From positions 3,410,001 to 3,474,000 of the forward strand of contig OY756141.1 in assembly GCA_963576785.1 (NCBI GenBank): a stretch of DNA of 64,000 nt, read 5' to 3'. The DNA is from Chlorophyllum brunneum (Eukaryota; Basidiomycota; Agaricomycetes; Agaricales; Agaricaceae). A program made the translations under genes and the position numbers. The first letter of the stretch is position 1, and each line of letters opens with the position of its first letter. Shown here piece by piece: positions 1 through 12,875 of this stretch. Under the pieces are notes generated by a model that saw only the letters and a program-made list of their open reading frames with translations, made no database searches and was not told the DNA's origin.

Positions 1-888
1 CTTTTAAAAGAAGGGAATCCGAGATGGAATGGACAAGATGGTCGAGCCATAAACAGAGCTGGCCTGGGCGTTTTTGTGTGATGAACACCATCACACGACA
101 ATCATTATGACAATACCGCACGTTTGTCGATATGATCGACAGTGTCCATGAAATCGCCATGCACGGTATCCTGTGACAGGTATTCATGATTCACCTATTT
201 GTACAACTTAGCGCTCAATTCCAGTCTCATTTAATTTTCACTTAATTGCCACCTACTGACCATTAGACTTACTGATATCGTACCCCTGTGCTGAACGTAG
301 TAATCATGGTCCTCACCACATAGTCTGCGAATGACACTGATGTGGATGTGGAACAGCGCGCAAGAGTACTCTCGAGTCCGTTTCGTTCGAGATTCAACAA
401 ACTGAACATCCCCCTCTCGTAGTCATGATTGCTTACCCTCTTTCTTCACCTTAGACCACGAATAGACGCGTCATTTTTCCTGCTCTGAGGATTTCAGGAT
501 AGAATTCAGCCTAGCGTGGGTTTTCTGCTACTCGAGTGAATAATTCTCATGCTTGTTGTCCAATCGACGGACCTTGTCCAACATCTATTCCCTAACAATC
601 AAATCTCCTTTGCTTTGACGGAAAATAAAGCTAGAAGACGGGTGATAACGACACTTCAAAATTCTCTCCGCCTGGAGTCTATGCGGTGATTAGCTCACAT
701 CTGAATGACTTCCATTACATACTATCACAATCTCCCCTATCAAATCCTCTATCTTCTGGCTCGAAAATCCTCCCGGCCATCATGACAATAGGCTCCTGTA
801 ATTCCTCCGCTCAGAGAGGGAGGAACTATATTATGTCGCGTTTCACATAGGCTGAAGGGTTAACATACCCGCTCACGTCCGCTCTACG
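1..888. other. Upstream intergenic region
   Basis: I see no convincing coding exon or RNA gene here. The stretch is of average composition with frequent stops in all frames. It should contain the promoter of the carboxypeptidase gene starting at 889; an AT-rich ctatatta box lies about 60 bases before that ATG. The left end may hold the tail of a neighbouring gene that I cannot recognise. Confidence 0.4.
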
Positions 889-3244
889 ATGCGGCATCAC
901 TCACTGGCAGTCCATGCCTTCTTCCTTACGATTGCATTCCTCAGTTTACGACTTGTCCTAGCTCAACGACACTCTGATGATTCCGATCCTCCGAGTCATA
1001 AAGATGATACGAACACTACAACTCCTGGCAATTCCACAGGAATTAGCACACCTCCGACAAACTTACCAACGTCAAATTCGATAACGGACGGAAACCTGAC
1101 TTACGTGCAGGATTCTGGTATTTGTGAGACGACTCCTGGTGTACATCAGGTTTCTGGGTATATCAACGTATCAAAGGATACGTACTTGGTGAGTGTGATG
1201 TGTTATGGGAGTGTTGTGTGTTGAAATGTATCAACACTGGACCCAGTGGTTCTGGTTCTTCGCGGCACGAACGAGTCCAGATTCAGCACCTCTGACATTA
1301 TGGTAAGTCCAGTCGGAGGAGAGGAGTGAGTAATAACGATATTGATGGGCGCGTCAGGATGAATGGCGGTCCAGGGTGTTCATCGATGATCGGTGTCTTC
1401 CAAGGTATGTCCAACTCCAAGCTAAGAGTATATCTGCCTCTCCAAGTCCGAGTACTAAAAGTCGGCTCAATATGATGTAGAGAATGGGCCGTGCCAAGTA
1501 GACGCTAATGGTCTTACGACAACGCTTAACCCATATAGGTATGTTCCGAACATAAGTCCTGCTCATTCCTCGAGAAGGCTGATGGACAACAAATCACATC
1601 CCTCCTGGACGGCGGCGGTGGCGGTGATAGCTGGAATAATGTCACCAACAGTAAGTTCCCCTGGTCCAGGTTCACTTCCGTGTGTCGCGGTGGAGTTGTT
1701 CGTTGACACGATCACTTCTGGCGTCTTCCGCCAGTGTTATATTTAGATCTCCCAGTTGGGACCGGATTCTCCTATGGCACGGATAACAAGACGACGATAC
1801 AAGGGTCCGCAGAGCAGATGTGGGCAGCGTTCCAGGCGTTGTTTGCGAGCAAAGAATTTTCCCAATTCAAGGACAGAAGGTGCTGTAGTGTCTAGCGAGG
1901 AGTGACCAATCGCCCTGACGAAATCACAGGCTTATTTTCGGGACAGAGAGCTTCGGTGCCCGACTTGGTCCTGCTATGATTCGGTACTTCAACAGCCAAA
2001 ACGGAAGGATAGACAAGGGCGAGATTCAAGGTTTCAAAGTGGTCTTTAATGGGATTTTGATGAATGAGTGCGTGGCAAGCAATCCGCGCTTGGTGAATTT
2101 AATGACAGATCCTGAATAACAGCGGGAAACACGACCCACTCACGCAAATGGACTCCCTGATTAAGTTTACTACTCGTGCCCCTGGCTATGGACGCCTCCA
2201 GAGTGGGAGAGTAGTGAAAAAGATGAAAGCCGCATTTGAAGCTCCTAATGGATGCAGCGACTCTCTGCAGCGATGTGCGCAAGCTGGAGAATCACCAGAG
2301 GCAAACATGATATGTAATGACGCCTGGCGTTTTTGTGTTAGTATTCAAAGTCCTGCATTAATCTATTCCAGCTTATCGTTCTTGTGCCATAGCAATCAAA
2401 TATACTCCGACCTGCGAGTGGTAATCGCTCCGATACCGATTTGACAAGGAGCGAAACCGATCCACCCTTTCCGCCCCCTTACTATCTCGATTACATACGC
2501 TCACCGGAGGTCATGTCGAAGATTGGAGCGAGGAGTAAGTACGACCAGTGCAGTGACCCTGTAAAAGAAGGGTTCACATTGTCCGGCGAGCTTGGGAGAA
2601 CTGGTTTGAACGACCTCGCAGAATTAGCGAATGCGAATTTCCCAATACTAGTTTGGGTAAGCGGTGTTGAATCATGGGGTGTCGGGATGCCTGATTCATG
2701 ACTGTCTAGGCTGGCGATTATGATATCAAGTACGTGTGGTCGACATTGTCCAGCTGAGAATCCTCCTGAAGGTGAGGTAGATGCGACTGGGTTGGGGTGC
2801 ACAATTCTATGGTGGCCATGAACTGGTATGGGAACAAGATGTTGAACCAGACGGGATATTCCCCGGTCACGAGGGACAACCAGACCGTCGCAGAAATCAA
2901 AGTGATCAGGAACTTTTCATTTGCGTGAGCGTTCCAGCGCTATATTTAAGGATATTATTGAGATACTGTGCAGGAGAGTGTACAAGGCAGGGCATGCATT
3001 GGTGAGATCACAGCCGGCATTGATTTCGTACATTGACTCAAAGATGAGGTAGCCCGCATACCAGCCACAAGTAGCTCTCGAGTTCTTTCAGGAGTTTGTC
3101 CAGAAAGAGAGTTTGTTTAATCTGTTGGACAAGATTTCAGGGCCACAGAGGCGTCCCAAGAACCGAGGAGAAGCGAGATGGGCGAGGGCGAGGCTGGACA
3201 AAGTAGTGCCAGGGGCTGTGGCTGTGGCTGTGGCTATGCTCTAA
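889..3244 (+). CDS. Secreted serine carboxypeptidase, peptidase family S10
   Basis: The product should be a secreted or vacuolar exopeptidase removing C-terminal residues. The first 25 residues form a hydrophobic signal peptide ending in LAQ, followed by a Ser/Thr/Asn-rich stretch with N-glycosylation sequons. Family motifs appear in order across spliced exons: the oxyanion-hole motif NGGPGCSS (exon 1358-1404), LPVGTGFSYG (exon from 1735), the nucleophile serine in GTESFG (exon from 1930), a cysteine-rich CAQAG segment near 2280, the catalytic Asp in AGDYDIK (after an intron ending near 2710) and the catalytic His in GHALPAY (across the intron 3002-3052). Early exons read 889-1188, 1247-1302, 1358-1404, 1481-1538, 1631-1650, 1735-1879 and 1930 onward. 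The frame closes at TAA 3242-3244 after a short Ala/Val repeat. All catalytic residues are present, so it looks functional. The splice near 2070-2116 is uncertain because the implied intron is only about 37-41 bases. Confidence 0.88.
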
Positions 3245-3382
3245 CTACATACAGAGGCAAACAATCGGAAATAGAAAATTATGAAATAGAAAACTATGTG
3301 AATAATTTTGATTTTACAGTTTGATCAGTCGCCCGAAGCATTAGCTTGCTTCGCCTCTTCCTCACCGTCCCAGCCCACAGCT

Positions 3383-5773
3383 ATGGCCGCACAAACTTCC
3401 CAGCAGTATGCCTGTATGTTTCCGCCCATTTTTCTCTCATTTTTTCTCATTTTTGCACCCCCAGTCCGTGCCCAGAAGACCCTTGGCCTGGTCAGCGGAA
3501 GTCCAGACTATGCACCGGTCTCTGCCTTTGCTGCACCGGATGTTCCAGCGCGCACTCACACATACAGTGCTGACGGCCGTCTCTATGCCTACACTCTCCC
3601 AACGACGTGAGCTTTCTGACGTTTTCTCCTCGTTGATTCCTCGTGGACCGATCGACCCGATTATCACCCTTCATCTTTCTGTCATACGAGCTTTCTGTTC
3701 GTTTGTCTCTGACAGGAGGTTTTCAGGGTTCGCATATTCCAGGCAGAAGGTGCCCAGCTGCTCCAGGAGCTTCCCCTTCCCAACATTGTTGAGTTGAAAT
3801 TCTCCCCTCGCGGCACCTATCTTTCAACTTGGGAGCGGCCAGGTACGCTTCGAGTTCTCGATTCTCACAGTCATCTAAAGTCTCCTATAGTTAAGCTCGA
3901 GGATGGTTCGCAGCACAAAAATCTCCGTGTCTGGTCGGTCTCCACTGGCCAAGAGCTCATTGCTTTTACCCAAAAGTCGCAGGAAGGTTGGGACCTTCAG
4001 TACACAATCTCAGAGTCCCATGCTATCAGGTTGGTTGGGCCGGAGATTCAGGTCTTTAGACCGGCAGAATGGGCCAAGGGTGTTGCGGACAAATTGAGGG
4101 TCGAGGGGGCGAACAGCGTTGCCTTGAGCCCCGGATTGAACCCTTCTATCGCGGTTTTCATCGCTGAGAAAAAGGTGCGTGCTTGGACCTCTGCACTTGT
4201 GGTCCTATCAACTAACCCCTAATTTAGGGCCAACCTGCAAGTATCAAGATCTACAATCTTTTGGGGCTCAACGCGGCCCCCACTTGCCAAAAGACCTTTT
4301 TCAAGGCCGACCGTGCTCAAATCAAATGGAACACGCTCGGCACCCAGGTCTTACTTCTTACCCAGACTGAGGTGGACAACTCTAACAAGAGTTACTATGG
4401 CGAAACAGGGATGTATCTACTCAGCGCTGCTGGCAACTTCGACTGCAAGGTGACCCTGGACAAGGAAGGTCCCATTCATGACTTTGCCTGGAGCCCAAAT
4501 TCGAAGGAGTTTGGTGTCGTGTACGGATGTAGGTTCCTCGCTCTTTTTCTTTAATACGTCTTACTCATCCGGTCAAGACATGCCCGCAAAGACAATGATA
4601 TTCGACCAACGCGTTCGCACGCTCCACGACTTTGGTTCCTTCCCGCACAACTTCATCTCCTTCAACCCACAAGGACGCCTCGTCCTTCTCGCTGGTTTTG
4701 GTAACCTCGCGGGCAAAATTGACGTCTTTGACCGTCGAACTTTGAACAAGATCATCACCATCGACGCCCCTAACACTTCTCACTGTGAATGGTCACCCGA
4801 TGGTCGTTTCCTCCTCACGGCCACCCTCTCACCTCGCCTCCGCGTTGATAACGGTATCAAGGTCTGGCATTGCACCGGTCCCCTCGTACATGTCAAAATG
4901 GTCGAAGAGCTATACCAGGCCGGCTGGAGACCCACCCCGGTCGAGAATGTGCCCCCATTCCCGAACCAAATCCCGCCTGCTCCCGAAGCAAGCGAGAGCG
5001 TGAAGGAGTGGGAAAAGACTCAGAAAAAGTCTCCTGCGGGAGTCAAACCCACTGGAGCTTACAGACCCCCGGGCGCACGTGGTCTTGCGACTCCTGCCAT
5101 CTTCAAGCGGGAGGATGAGGGCGGATTGCCAAGTAATAGTTTAAACCCTAGCCCTGCTGGGAGCGGGGCTAATACCCCTTCAAGAGGTTATAGCAGGAGC
5201 CCTGTCCCTGGTGCACCTGGATATGGACAGCATTCCAACGGAGATGGTGGTTATGGCAAGAGGCATGTTCCTGGTGCACCACCTCCTGGCGCCGGTGCCG
5301 GTGGAGAGAATGACAGGAAGGGAAATAGGAAGAAAAAGGGATTGAAGATTAGGGACAGCACTGGACCCGGTGTTGCAGAGGACAACACGACTGAAAGGGT
5401 TCAAGCTAACGGGAATACCAATGGGACGCCGAGAGGAAAGAAGAATCAGCGGGAACAACCTGCTCCTCCACCTCCTCCACCTCCCCCTGAGGTCGTTGAG
5501 CCCCCCTCGCCAACCACGCCTGGTGTAGACGGGTCTTTGGATACTATCGCAAAGAGGGTTAGGACCCTCACTAAGAAGGTGTGTTCTATGGCTACTTTCT
5601 GATCTATAGCTCGACTCACGGGTTTTGCCTAGTTGAAAGCCATCGAAGAATTGAAGGAGAAGGCGAAGAGGGGAGAGCGCCTCGAGACTACTCAGTTCAA
5701 GAAGATGGAAGGCGAAGCGGGTATTAGGAAGGAACTCACCGAACTGCAAAGCAATAACCCCCAGGTCTCTTGA
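3383..5773 (+). CDS. eIF2A: Eukaryotic translation initiation factor 2A
   Basis: This is the WD-repeat-like beta-propeller factor that acts with the 40S ribosome in alternative initiator-tRNA delivery in the cytoplasm. The ATG at 3383 gives MAAQTSQQYA, then an intron 3414-3464, then FRAQKTLGLV, which matches the conserved family N-terminus. Propeller segments follow across several introns, for example NIVELKFSPRGTYLSTW, NLRVWSV, IHDFAWSPNSKEFGVVYG and HCEWSPDGRFLLTATLSPR with GIKVWH. The C-terminal part is Pro/Gly-rich (GVKPTGAYRPPGAR is a family hallmark), then basic, then a proline run near 5460, and ends in a charged helix (LKAIEELKEKAKRGERLE). The last exon begins after an intron near 5580-5632 and stops at TGA 5771-5773. 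Every splice junction keeps frame, so the gene looks intact, at roughly 650 residues. It is convergent with the aldo/keto reductase downstream. Confidence 0.93.
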
Positions 5774-6091
5774 GATCGCATCTGTCTGTCGGCGTGACGC
5801 ACTCCCCAAGGTCGTGATCATGAACCATATACACAACCGTCACACCCACACATATACACCCACTCGTATCACGACGTTTCATGAGCTGTTCTATTTAATC
5901 GATATTCCACGTTTTAGTTTTGTTGGGTTGAATCGGATCTCTCGCTTGGTGCTTTCGTTGCATTGCATTTAATGATGTTATAGACACCCAAAATCAAGCA
6001 TTATTTCAGTATTCTGTCCATGTCATAAGCTCAGGCCTAGTCCATACAGGTCCCACACAAAAAAGTACTACCCAGGATATGCGACATGGGA
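5774..6091. other. Convergent 3' intergenic spacer
   Basis: This 318-base spacer separates the eIF2A and aldo/keto reductase stop codons. It should hold both 3' untranslated regions. I see no ORF, RNA gene or repeat. Confidence 0.5.
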
Positions 6092-7174
6092 TCAACCTAA
6101 AAGTAGGCTCGAAATGATATCATGTTCTTTATGTAGGCCTTCCTTAGCGAGCTCCGAGTGGTGTACTGCGAGGTCTTCGGCCATGTGAAGCTCGCTTGTT
6201 GTACCCGTTAACGGTGTAACACCCGCGTCCTGAGCCAACTTGAACAACGCTTGTTCAGGGGTACACCCAGAAGCAGCTGCAATGGCAAGCAAAGCCGGGT
6301 TGGACAACAACGTCGGTGAGCCTGACAATGTCCAAAACGACCTATAAAGATCATTGAGCGAATGCGCATAGGCGTAACAGCATGAATGATACTCACTGGT
6401 ACATTATACCATGCTCCCTGCAGAATCCCAAAACGCCTTTGTCCCACTCATTTCCTTCATACCACCGGTTCTGCACCACCTGTACTCTCCTCACTTGACA
6501 CATTGCTAAGAGGACGTGCACGTCGTAGGTGTTACTGATACCTATCGACTTCACTTTCCCTTCATCTTGAAGTGTTGAGAGTGTCTTCCATGCCTCTAGT
6601 GTTTGTTCTAGGGTACGAAATGGAGAGTGAAGAAGGTAGCTATCGAGGTAAGTCGTGTGAAGGTTGGTAAGGGATTTATCGAAGGATGTCGCTATTTGCT
6701 TAGGAACCGTGTCTGAGGGATCGTAGGGAAGTGGTTGAGTTGTATCCTGGCCAGATATTGGCGTGAATCTAGAAGATATCAAGTATCAGTGCTACATGGA
6801 AACGGACTTGGTCTGAATCCAAAGATCTTCTCGTTTGACACCGTGCTTCTCGCGAACCTCAAGTAAAGCTTCTCCAACAAGATCTTCCCTACATATACAT
6901 CAATCTGACTGAACGGATTCAGAAGCACAGGCGCTTGCTCACCGATAATGCTTCGGTTGGCAAGCTACGTCATTAGTCTCTTTCACTAACAACCGGAGAA
7001 AGTTGCTCACCGGTATCAATAGCTCTGAACCCCTTCAGTACAGCTGAGATGACAAGCGCCTTTGTGCGTTCTTTTTTCCTATAGTCGGTCGGTCTAAAAG
7101 GCGGTACATCTTGATGGGAAGACGGAAGCATACCATGCAGTTCCGTAAATAATCCTCGACGAAATGCTGGACAT
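6092..7174 (-). CDS. Aldo/keto reductase family oxidoreductase
   Basis: This should be a cytosolic NAD(P)H-dependent carbonyl reductase; the substrate cannot be read from sequence. The ATG at 7174 opens MSSISSRIIYGTAW, split by an intron from KKERTKALVISAVLKGFRAI. The next small exons give AIDTA, CQPKHYR and EDLVGEAL, then WIQTK and FTPISGQD. The usual tetrad is present: Asp in AIDTA, Tyr in KHYRED, Lys in IQTKFTP and His in LLHSPF. The C-terminal half includes KVKSIGISN, VVQNRWYEGNEWDK and, after an intron near 6345-6395, SFWTLSGSP. An upstream ATG at 7292 lies in a different small ORF; I prefer 7174 because it splices into the canonical N-terminus. Introns are short and frame-preserving. 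It is head-to-tail with the MFS gene upstream, so a shared detoxification role is possible but inferred. Confidence 0.85.
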
Positions 7175-7504
7175 GATGTCTGTTATACGACTTAGGGCCT
7201 AGAGTATCTGCGCTGGGCTCCAATGTTTTCCTCACCAGTGGGAAGAAGCTGAGTAATAAAGACAAGCTAGCATAAGATACGTATGAAGTCATGATTGATC
7301 AACCAGTGCGGATCTGTATTCGTATTGGGGCGTAAGCTATCACATGTGTCGTGATGGCCCGGACCGCGCCTTAGTACATAATTGCTTGTTGCGATACATG
7401 AAATCAGAGTTCAATCAACAACATGAAGCCGCCGTGTGAGTCTATTTCGTGGCGTAGCTACAGAAAACATTGCAATATGAAAATCGGAACCGGTCTTTAG
7501 TTAA
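7175..7504. other. Spacer between MFS transporter and aldo/keto reductase
   Basis: This 330-base spacer lies between two minus-strand genes. It should contain the transporter 3' UTR and the reductase promoter. I see no further gene. Confidence 0.4.
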
Positions 7505-9674
7505 TCATTTCTCGTCTGGTTTCCCTTCTGCAGATCCTTCCCCGCTATTAGGCGATACAGACGAATGAGAATTCCGCGATGATGCAGTCTCGTTGATAGA
7601 TGGTCTCGGTGGAGCCCCCGCAGCTCTCCACTTAGGGCCAAATTTGATCTCAAGATAGAAGCATGGCAAGGAAGTGACAACGGCCAGTACACCGAGGAGA
7701 ACGTACGTCCAACCTACGCCAATAGCGTTGATGATCGGTTGGATGACAGAGATGATAATTGCAGCTAACATGCATCTCATTAGATTAACCTACACAGCGG
7801 TGAGTGATAGACTTGATGGAAGTAAGATGTCTTACACAAGCGCTGACGGCGGAACCTTGACCCGGCGTCAAGTCAATCATGAGTGTAGTCGTGCCATTCA
7901 TTACCGACATGCAAACGAGTCCAACTATAAAAGGTCAAACTCAGAATAAGGAGCGCTCACGGACAACAGCACGGCAAGTACACACTGATGGCCTGAAGGA
8001 TGAGGGGACCCGCGAGATGAACTCGGCGTTGTATGCACCAACCATAGCCCGCAGAACTCCCCGACAATAATATCACCAGTTCTGCGAGGTACTTGAGGCG
8101 AGCCTACATTTGGTTAGATCAACAGGGAGAGCCGCAAGACGAATAGCGCACCCGCTCGAGAGGAAATTCTGGTAGTTTATCAACATCTTTCACGTCTTCG
8201 AGACACAGTCGTTTCTCTAATTCACCAGCTTGAGTCAGCCGTTCGCGGAGCTGTCTCTTCTCGACTTGGTACCTCCAGTCAAGGCACTTTCCAACGGCAC
8301 CAGTACCGAGCGCCATACTTCCCCCAGTCGCAAGAAAGCACAGTCCAATCTGAGCTTCGTCAAGAAACGGGTAGGCCACTTCGAACAGAGTGGATAACGA
8401 TGTCACAACACCAAAGAAGACCGAGTATGACATGGAATTCAGAATGAGCAATAGAAGGACGTTGTATTTCGTAAAGAGAGGCAGGGGATTCTGAAATCCC
8501 TTGCGTTGCGCGGTGTTCCGTGATGGTGATGTGGGATCCTGAACAGATGCAGCCCTGCGACCAATAATGGGTAAAATTGGAGTATAGATCATCTTGAGTG
8601 ATGATCGTGTATGTCGACGACTCGGTAGTGTTTCTGGAAAAAAGCTGAAATCCATTGTAAGTTCGACGTCGTATCACCTACGAGAATGCGCACGTTACAA
8701 GCACGGTGAGGCATATCGAAACGGCAATACATAAAAACCAAAAAATAGCTCTTGAGTGACATATCAGCTTCCGATAACGAGACAAATTTTAAATTTACCT
8801 CCAACCGAGTCCCTGAGCTAAGCCACCACCGATCACTGGACCAAGAGCAGGCCCTGTCTATACTCATAGTGAGTTCTTGCAAGGATCACTCGGAGAACAT
8901 CCTGCAGTCACCATTGGTCCAAGGGCGAAGACTCCATAAAAACCACCTCGCTCTGCAGGAGTTGATATGTCGGAGATTACTCCGGCGCCTAAAGCTTACC
9001 ATCAGTAATAACCCAAGACGTCGAACAATTACCATTGACGCACCTATAGCAAGTGTACTAGACGAGCCGACGGCCTGTATACATCGTAACAATAAGAGGA
9101 GCCAATAATCTGAAGTTGGGACGAGTGCTATTCCAACGCATGAGAGTGAGAGAAGAAGGAGGCAGGCTGCGGATATTGGTCTGCGACCTAAGTTATCTGA
9201 CAGAGGCCCACAGATCATCGGAGCTGTCATGTATGACCACAATCAGCCTAGGTTACCGTGATTTGGTAAATTTACTCACACAGCCCTTGAAGAATGACAT
9301 ATACAGTCACCTAAAAGACGGTATTAGTGTTTAACTCCATGCAAAAGACTTAATCATACTTACAGTCAAATTAATTAGCTCAATAGGTTTCTGGAAGGCT
9401 CTTGCAATGATTGGGATCGCTGGGAAGTATATGTTGGCAGAGAAAGGACTAGAGACCACACGTCAACGAATTGGGTGTTGGAGAAAGGGCCTTGTTACCC
9501 AAAGAAAGCCGCCAAAGCGATCAAAATCACTACAAACCACTTCTCCTTCTTTGACAAGTTTGCCTTCAAATCATCAGGACTGGGAGGATTTTGTTGGGGT
9601 GTAGGTTCGGGAGGTTGGTTTTGCGTTGGTGAAGGGTCTACAGCACTCTGTTCCAGCGGTGAGTTCGTTGACAT
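7505..9674 (-). CDS. MFS multidrug/proton antiporter, DHA1 type
   Basis: This is a predicted 12-TM exporter of the Qdr/Aqr/Tpo-like group, probably in the plasma membrane. From the ATG at 9674 the protein has a hydrophilic Pro-rich N-tail, TM1 (KEKWFVVILIALAAFF), MFS motif A between TM2 and TM3 (GPLSDNLGRRP), LLRCIQAVGSSSTLAIGA, then after an intron AGVISDISTPAERGGFYGVF, the typical motif-C region. The second half includes FFPETL, a long central cytoplasmic loop with IGRR and a charged segment (VEKRQLRERLTQAGELEKR), and final helices containing VGWTYVLLGVLAVVTSLP and EIKFGPKWR before a Ser/Asn-rich tail ending at TGA 7505-7507. An in-frame ATG at 9707 would add 11 residues. Multiple short introns are needed, and I did not resolve every boundary. 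The substrate is unknown. Confidence 0.85.
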
Positions 9675-11240
9675 TGGCCGGAGTAGCAAAGGGGAGAGGG
9701 AGAGCAAGCTGGGTGTGTCATGATCCTAAGATAACTGAAGCCCGGTGAGAACATCGACGTCGGGTGTGGACTTGCCAGTGCGGCTCGATGATGGTGCCGA
9801 GTCCGATTTAGAACCACGCGCTTATTCATCCGAAGCGGAGATTCATTTCCACGGTCCATGAGGATCATTCCACGTCGATCACAGAAAAGAACGTATCATT
9901 GGCCTTGGGCAGGCTCTGGGCACTCTCTGGGCCTAGATCACCGACTACCTGGGATAGGGAGAGTGGACTTAGCCGTTCCACCAATAGTGAAGAGGTGTTG
10001 CCGCTGTTTCTGGATGCGACCCAACGGCGTAACTTAGGCTTCGATGCCGCGGGAGTGCCTGAAATTACATTTCAAGAAACCATAATTACCAAGCCGATGC
10101 ATGCCGCCTCGAAACTTATTTTTACTCCAAATCGACCCCAAAGTGACTTCGCTTAAGTCCCTGGGTACAGCGGCCAAAAGTGGATGAAAGGGGAACCTTT
10201 TCCATCGCTACCGTTCATAACCTCCGTTGCTAATGTGATCTTCGGCGCCGCAAGTCTGACCAATCGTTAATGTTAGCTGATGGTTTGAGCAACTGCGATC
10301 CCTACGTGAAGACGGCACAGTTACTGCGAACATGTGAAACGCACGCGGATCTAGAGCTATCAATCGACGCACAAGAGACGGAAGTCATCCCAGGGCTCGC
10401 AGTTTGCAGTCGCATTGGTGGAGTGGTGTTTGAAGTTGCAAAACCAAGTACGAAACACCCACGTTGGTCGGATTCCAAGCTCGTCACAGAACCTTGTTCC
10501 CAAAAGCCCATCCACCATTATGAGAATACGGACCAGGTTTTCTATTCCTCGGATGGAGTCCAGATACCAAAGTACGAGCAGTCACGAAGGTGCTGAGAGT
10601 GAGTTTTGCGGGAAACGAGACGACATTTGAGCTAGATGTGGGGATCGCTTTGCTTCTTAAGTTCTCAGGTTACATAGTAGCCTTGATGCTGTGCATTCTG
10701 GTTACCAGACGACTAAATACGCATCCTATTGAACTGCGTGCCCACGCATCACGGTGACTCAGCTACAGGCCCCGGATTACTGCGAACCAGCCCCGAGAGG
10801 CTATCTTACCCTCTCGGCTTAATAGTAAAGTCGATTGCACGCGCAGATGTCAGTAGAGGATGCATAGACTCCAATCTTCCGGTGAGCAGCAAATGGGCAA
10901 GTAGTTGGACCTTGCAGGGATTCAAGCTCCAACTTTTCAGGCGTGGTTGCCCGGATGGTAGTCGTAATTCAGATGTTCAGCTAGATGAATAATACGAGCG
11001 CTACTTGTGGTCCCTGATATACTACGAGATCAATCATCAGATCTGACTCATTCTAAACCGTCGCATGACAAATAATTACCTTGATCCTCTCGTGCCGGGA
11101 TTCTCGTGAGGCAACGTCAGCTCTGGGCATCGCTCGAGGGCTCTCAGGCTTTATAAGATGTAAGCGGGTTGTGAAAATGGCTACGAATTCATCCCCGTAT
11201 CTCCTCATCCACTGCCAATTCAAGTCACAATTCTAGTCCG
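9675..11240. other. Intergenic region, no recognised gene
   Basis: About 1.5 kb separates the MFS start from the first GNAT gene. Two plus-strand frames are open for 86 and 109 codons (9899-10156 and 10270-10596), but their translations show no motif I know and no credible splice partners. The right end, from about 11140, contains a tttataagatgtaagc box that is repeated before the second GNAT gene and is a plausible core promoter. Confidence 0.4.
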
Positions 11241-12140
11241 ATGTCTTCCGAAGTATCATTGGGATCGGAAAAGCCACAAACATCAGAATTCGATTACCAT
11301 GTTCGGATGTACCGTGATGATGATAGACAGCAGGTTCACCATTTGTATGAATACGCTATGCTTTGGCACCGTAAGTATTCACATTCATCTTCGAGCCAAA
11401 TTGAACACTGACATGAAAATTCAGCTCATTCACCCCTTCGACCATTTCTAAAACTCATCGCAAAGTCACCCATCGCGAAAGCTCTTTACCTCATATCCGC
11501 ACTTGGCGCTTTGCTTTGGCCATCCTATCCTACTCTTGGGCCTGCTATCTGTTTGACAGCAGGAGGAGGAGCTCTGTTCCAGCTTGGATTTTGTTTCTAT
11601 AAAATAATGACGATGACGAGAAGGGGCTTACACGATGATCTTGCCGACATTCGAAATCATTACCAGCTCGTTCCGAGCGATGGGGGAAATGGTCGTGGCG
11701 CAGGTGGACTTCAACCATCTGGACCAAGAGCATTCTGGGTCGTCGAAGCAACACATAAAGTGACAGGAAAGAGGGAATTGGCAGGTTGCGGCGGTCTAGG
11801 TACGATCTGTTTTCAGATATCCATCTATTACTTACATCTTCGCATAGACATTGTAAAAAAAGGGGAAATAGACGAACCTGAACTTCGGCGGATGGTCGTT
11901 TCTGTTAGTCACATTCGTCGGGGTGTAGCTGCTATGGTTCTTCGTGCTGCAATAGCGCAAGCGAAAAGTCACGAATTAGCCTCTATTTATCTCTCAACGT
12001 CAAACATGCAGGAGCCAGCGATTAACCTTTACAAGAAGTATGGGTGGGTTGAAGAAAAGCGGCGGGGGGTTGGACTACTTGGCGTAAGGATACAGGCCGT
12101 ACCTATGCGTCTACATTTGAAGGGAAAAGGTTCCTTGTAA
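11241..12140 (+). CDS. GNAT-family N-acetyltransferase, tandem copy 1
   Basis: This is a predicted acetyl-CoA-dependent N-acetyltransferase of the membrane-anchored NAT8-like type; the acceptor is unknown. Exons 11241-11370, 11425-11799 and 11848-12140 join in frame to 265 residues. The N-terminus is MSSEVSLGSEKP. A hydrophobic hairpin (ALGALLWPSYP and AICLTAGGGALFQLGF) suggests membrane anchoring ahead of the catalytic domain. The domain shows FWVVEATHKVTGKRELAGCGGL (beta strands), then the acetyl-CoA loop in SHIRRGVAAMVL, and the late motif SNMQEPAINLYKKYGWVEE. Intron positions, exon lengths and the 5' leader match copy 2 exactly, so the pair arose by a recent tandem duplication. The start is fixed by identical surroundings in both copies. 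Confidence 0.85.
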
Positions 12141-12875
12141 TTGTCGTGAAGTTCGGACTTTTATTAGACTACTTCATCTTGTGCACTGTACCTAATTCCG
12201 TTATGGCCACCTTGTGAGGTTGCACTGCTTCAGTCATACTTCGGATGAGTAATTGGCTCTAGGAAGAGACATGAGAAAGATAAAAAGGTGATTATTCAGG
12301 TGGTAGAGGAAACACAAGGAAAACATGAGAGGTGTATGTAACGCAAGGTTATATGTGTTGAACACAAAGCTTTTATGCGCGAGGAAAATTATTATGCATT
12401 TGATTGCGGGGAACGTTGTGGGAACTGATGTGTAAACACCGGATGGAATGTATGCCTAAATATATGCAGTAGAGTAGACAGAAAAAAGAAGACAAAGATG
12501 TCTCAAAAAAGGGAAAACTTGTAGGATCACTAGAGAATAAGACTTACGGATGTCACAATCAGAGAGGTCTAGGTCGTCTATTTGGTAAGGAATATGTGTA
12601 TCGAGTAAGGTGGAAAGATGCAAGGATAAGATGGATGTTAGTTCGTATATACCACTATGTACTCTTATATACTTGTTTGTTGTGGGTCGTGTGACCTTGT
12701 AAGCGATCGGGCTTACAATATGAGAGTCTGTCGTTCTCAGGTGAGGGTGTTGGTCCCGATCATTGATCGTTGTAAGCCCAGGCTTCCATTAGGCTTTATA
12801 AGATGTAAGCAGGTTGTGAAAATTGCTACCAATTCATCGTCGTCCACTGCCAATTCAAGCAGCAATTCTAGTCCA
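12141..12875. other. Spacer between tandem GNAT genes
   Basis: The first roughly 100 bases are the duplicated 3' flank, also seen after 13774. The last roughly 100 bases are the duplicated 5' leader with the ataagatgtaagc box. The middle is unique, AT-rich and without a recognisable gene. An ORF from 12657 merely extends the second gene upstream through its leader, and I do not think it is the start. Confidence 0.45.

Noticed and set aside
10270..10596. 109-codon plus-strand ORF in the 9.7-11.2 kb spacer
   Set aside because: No recognisable domain, no supporting splice sites and an overlapping antisense ORF; likely chance.
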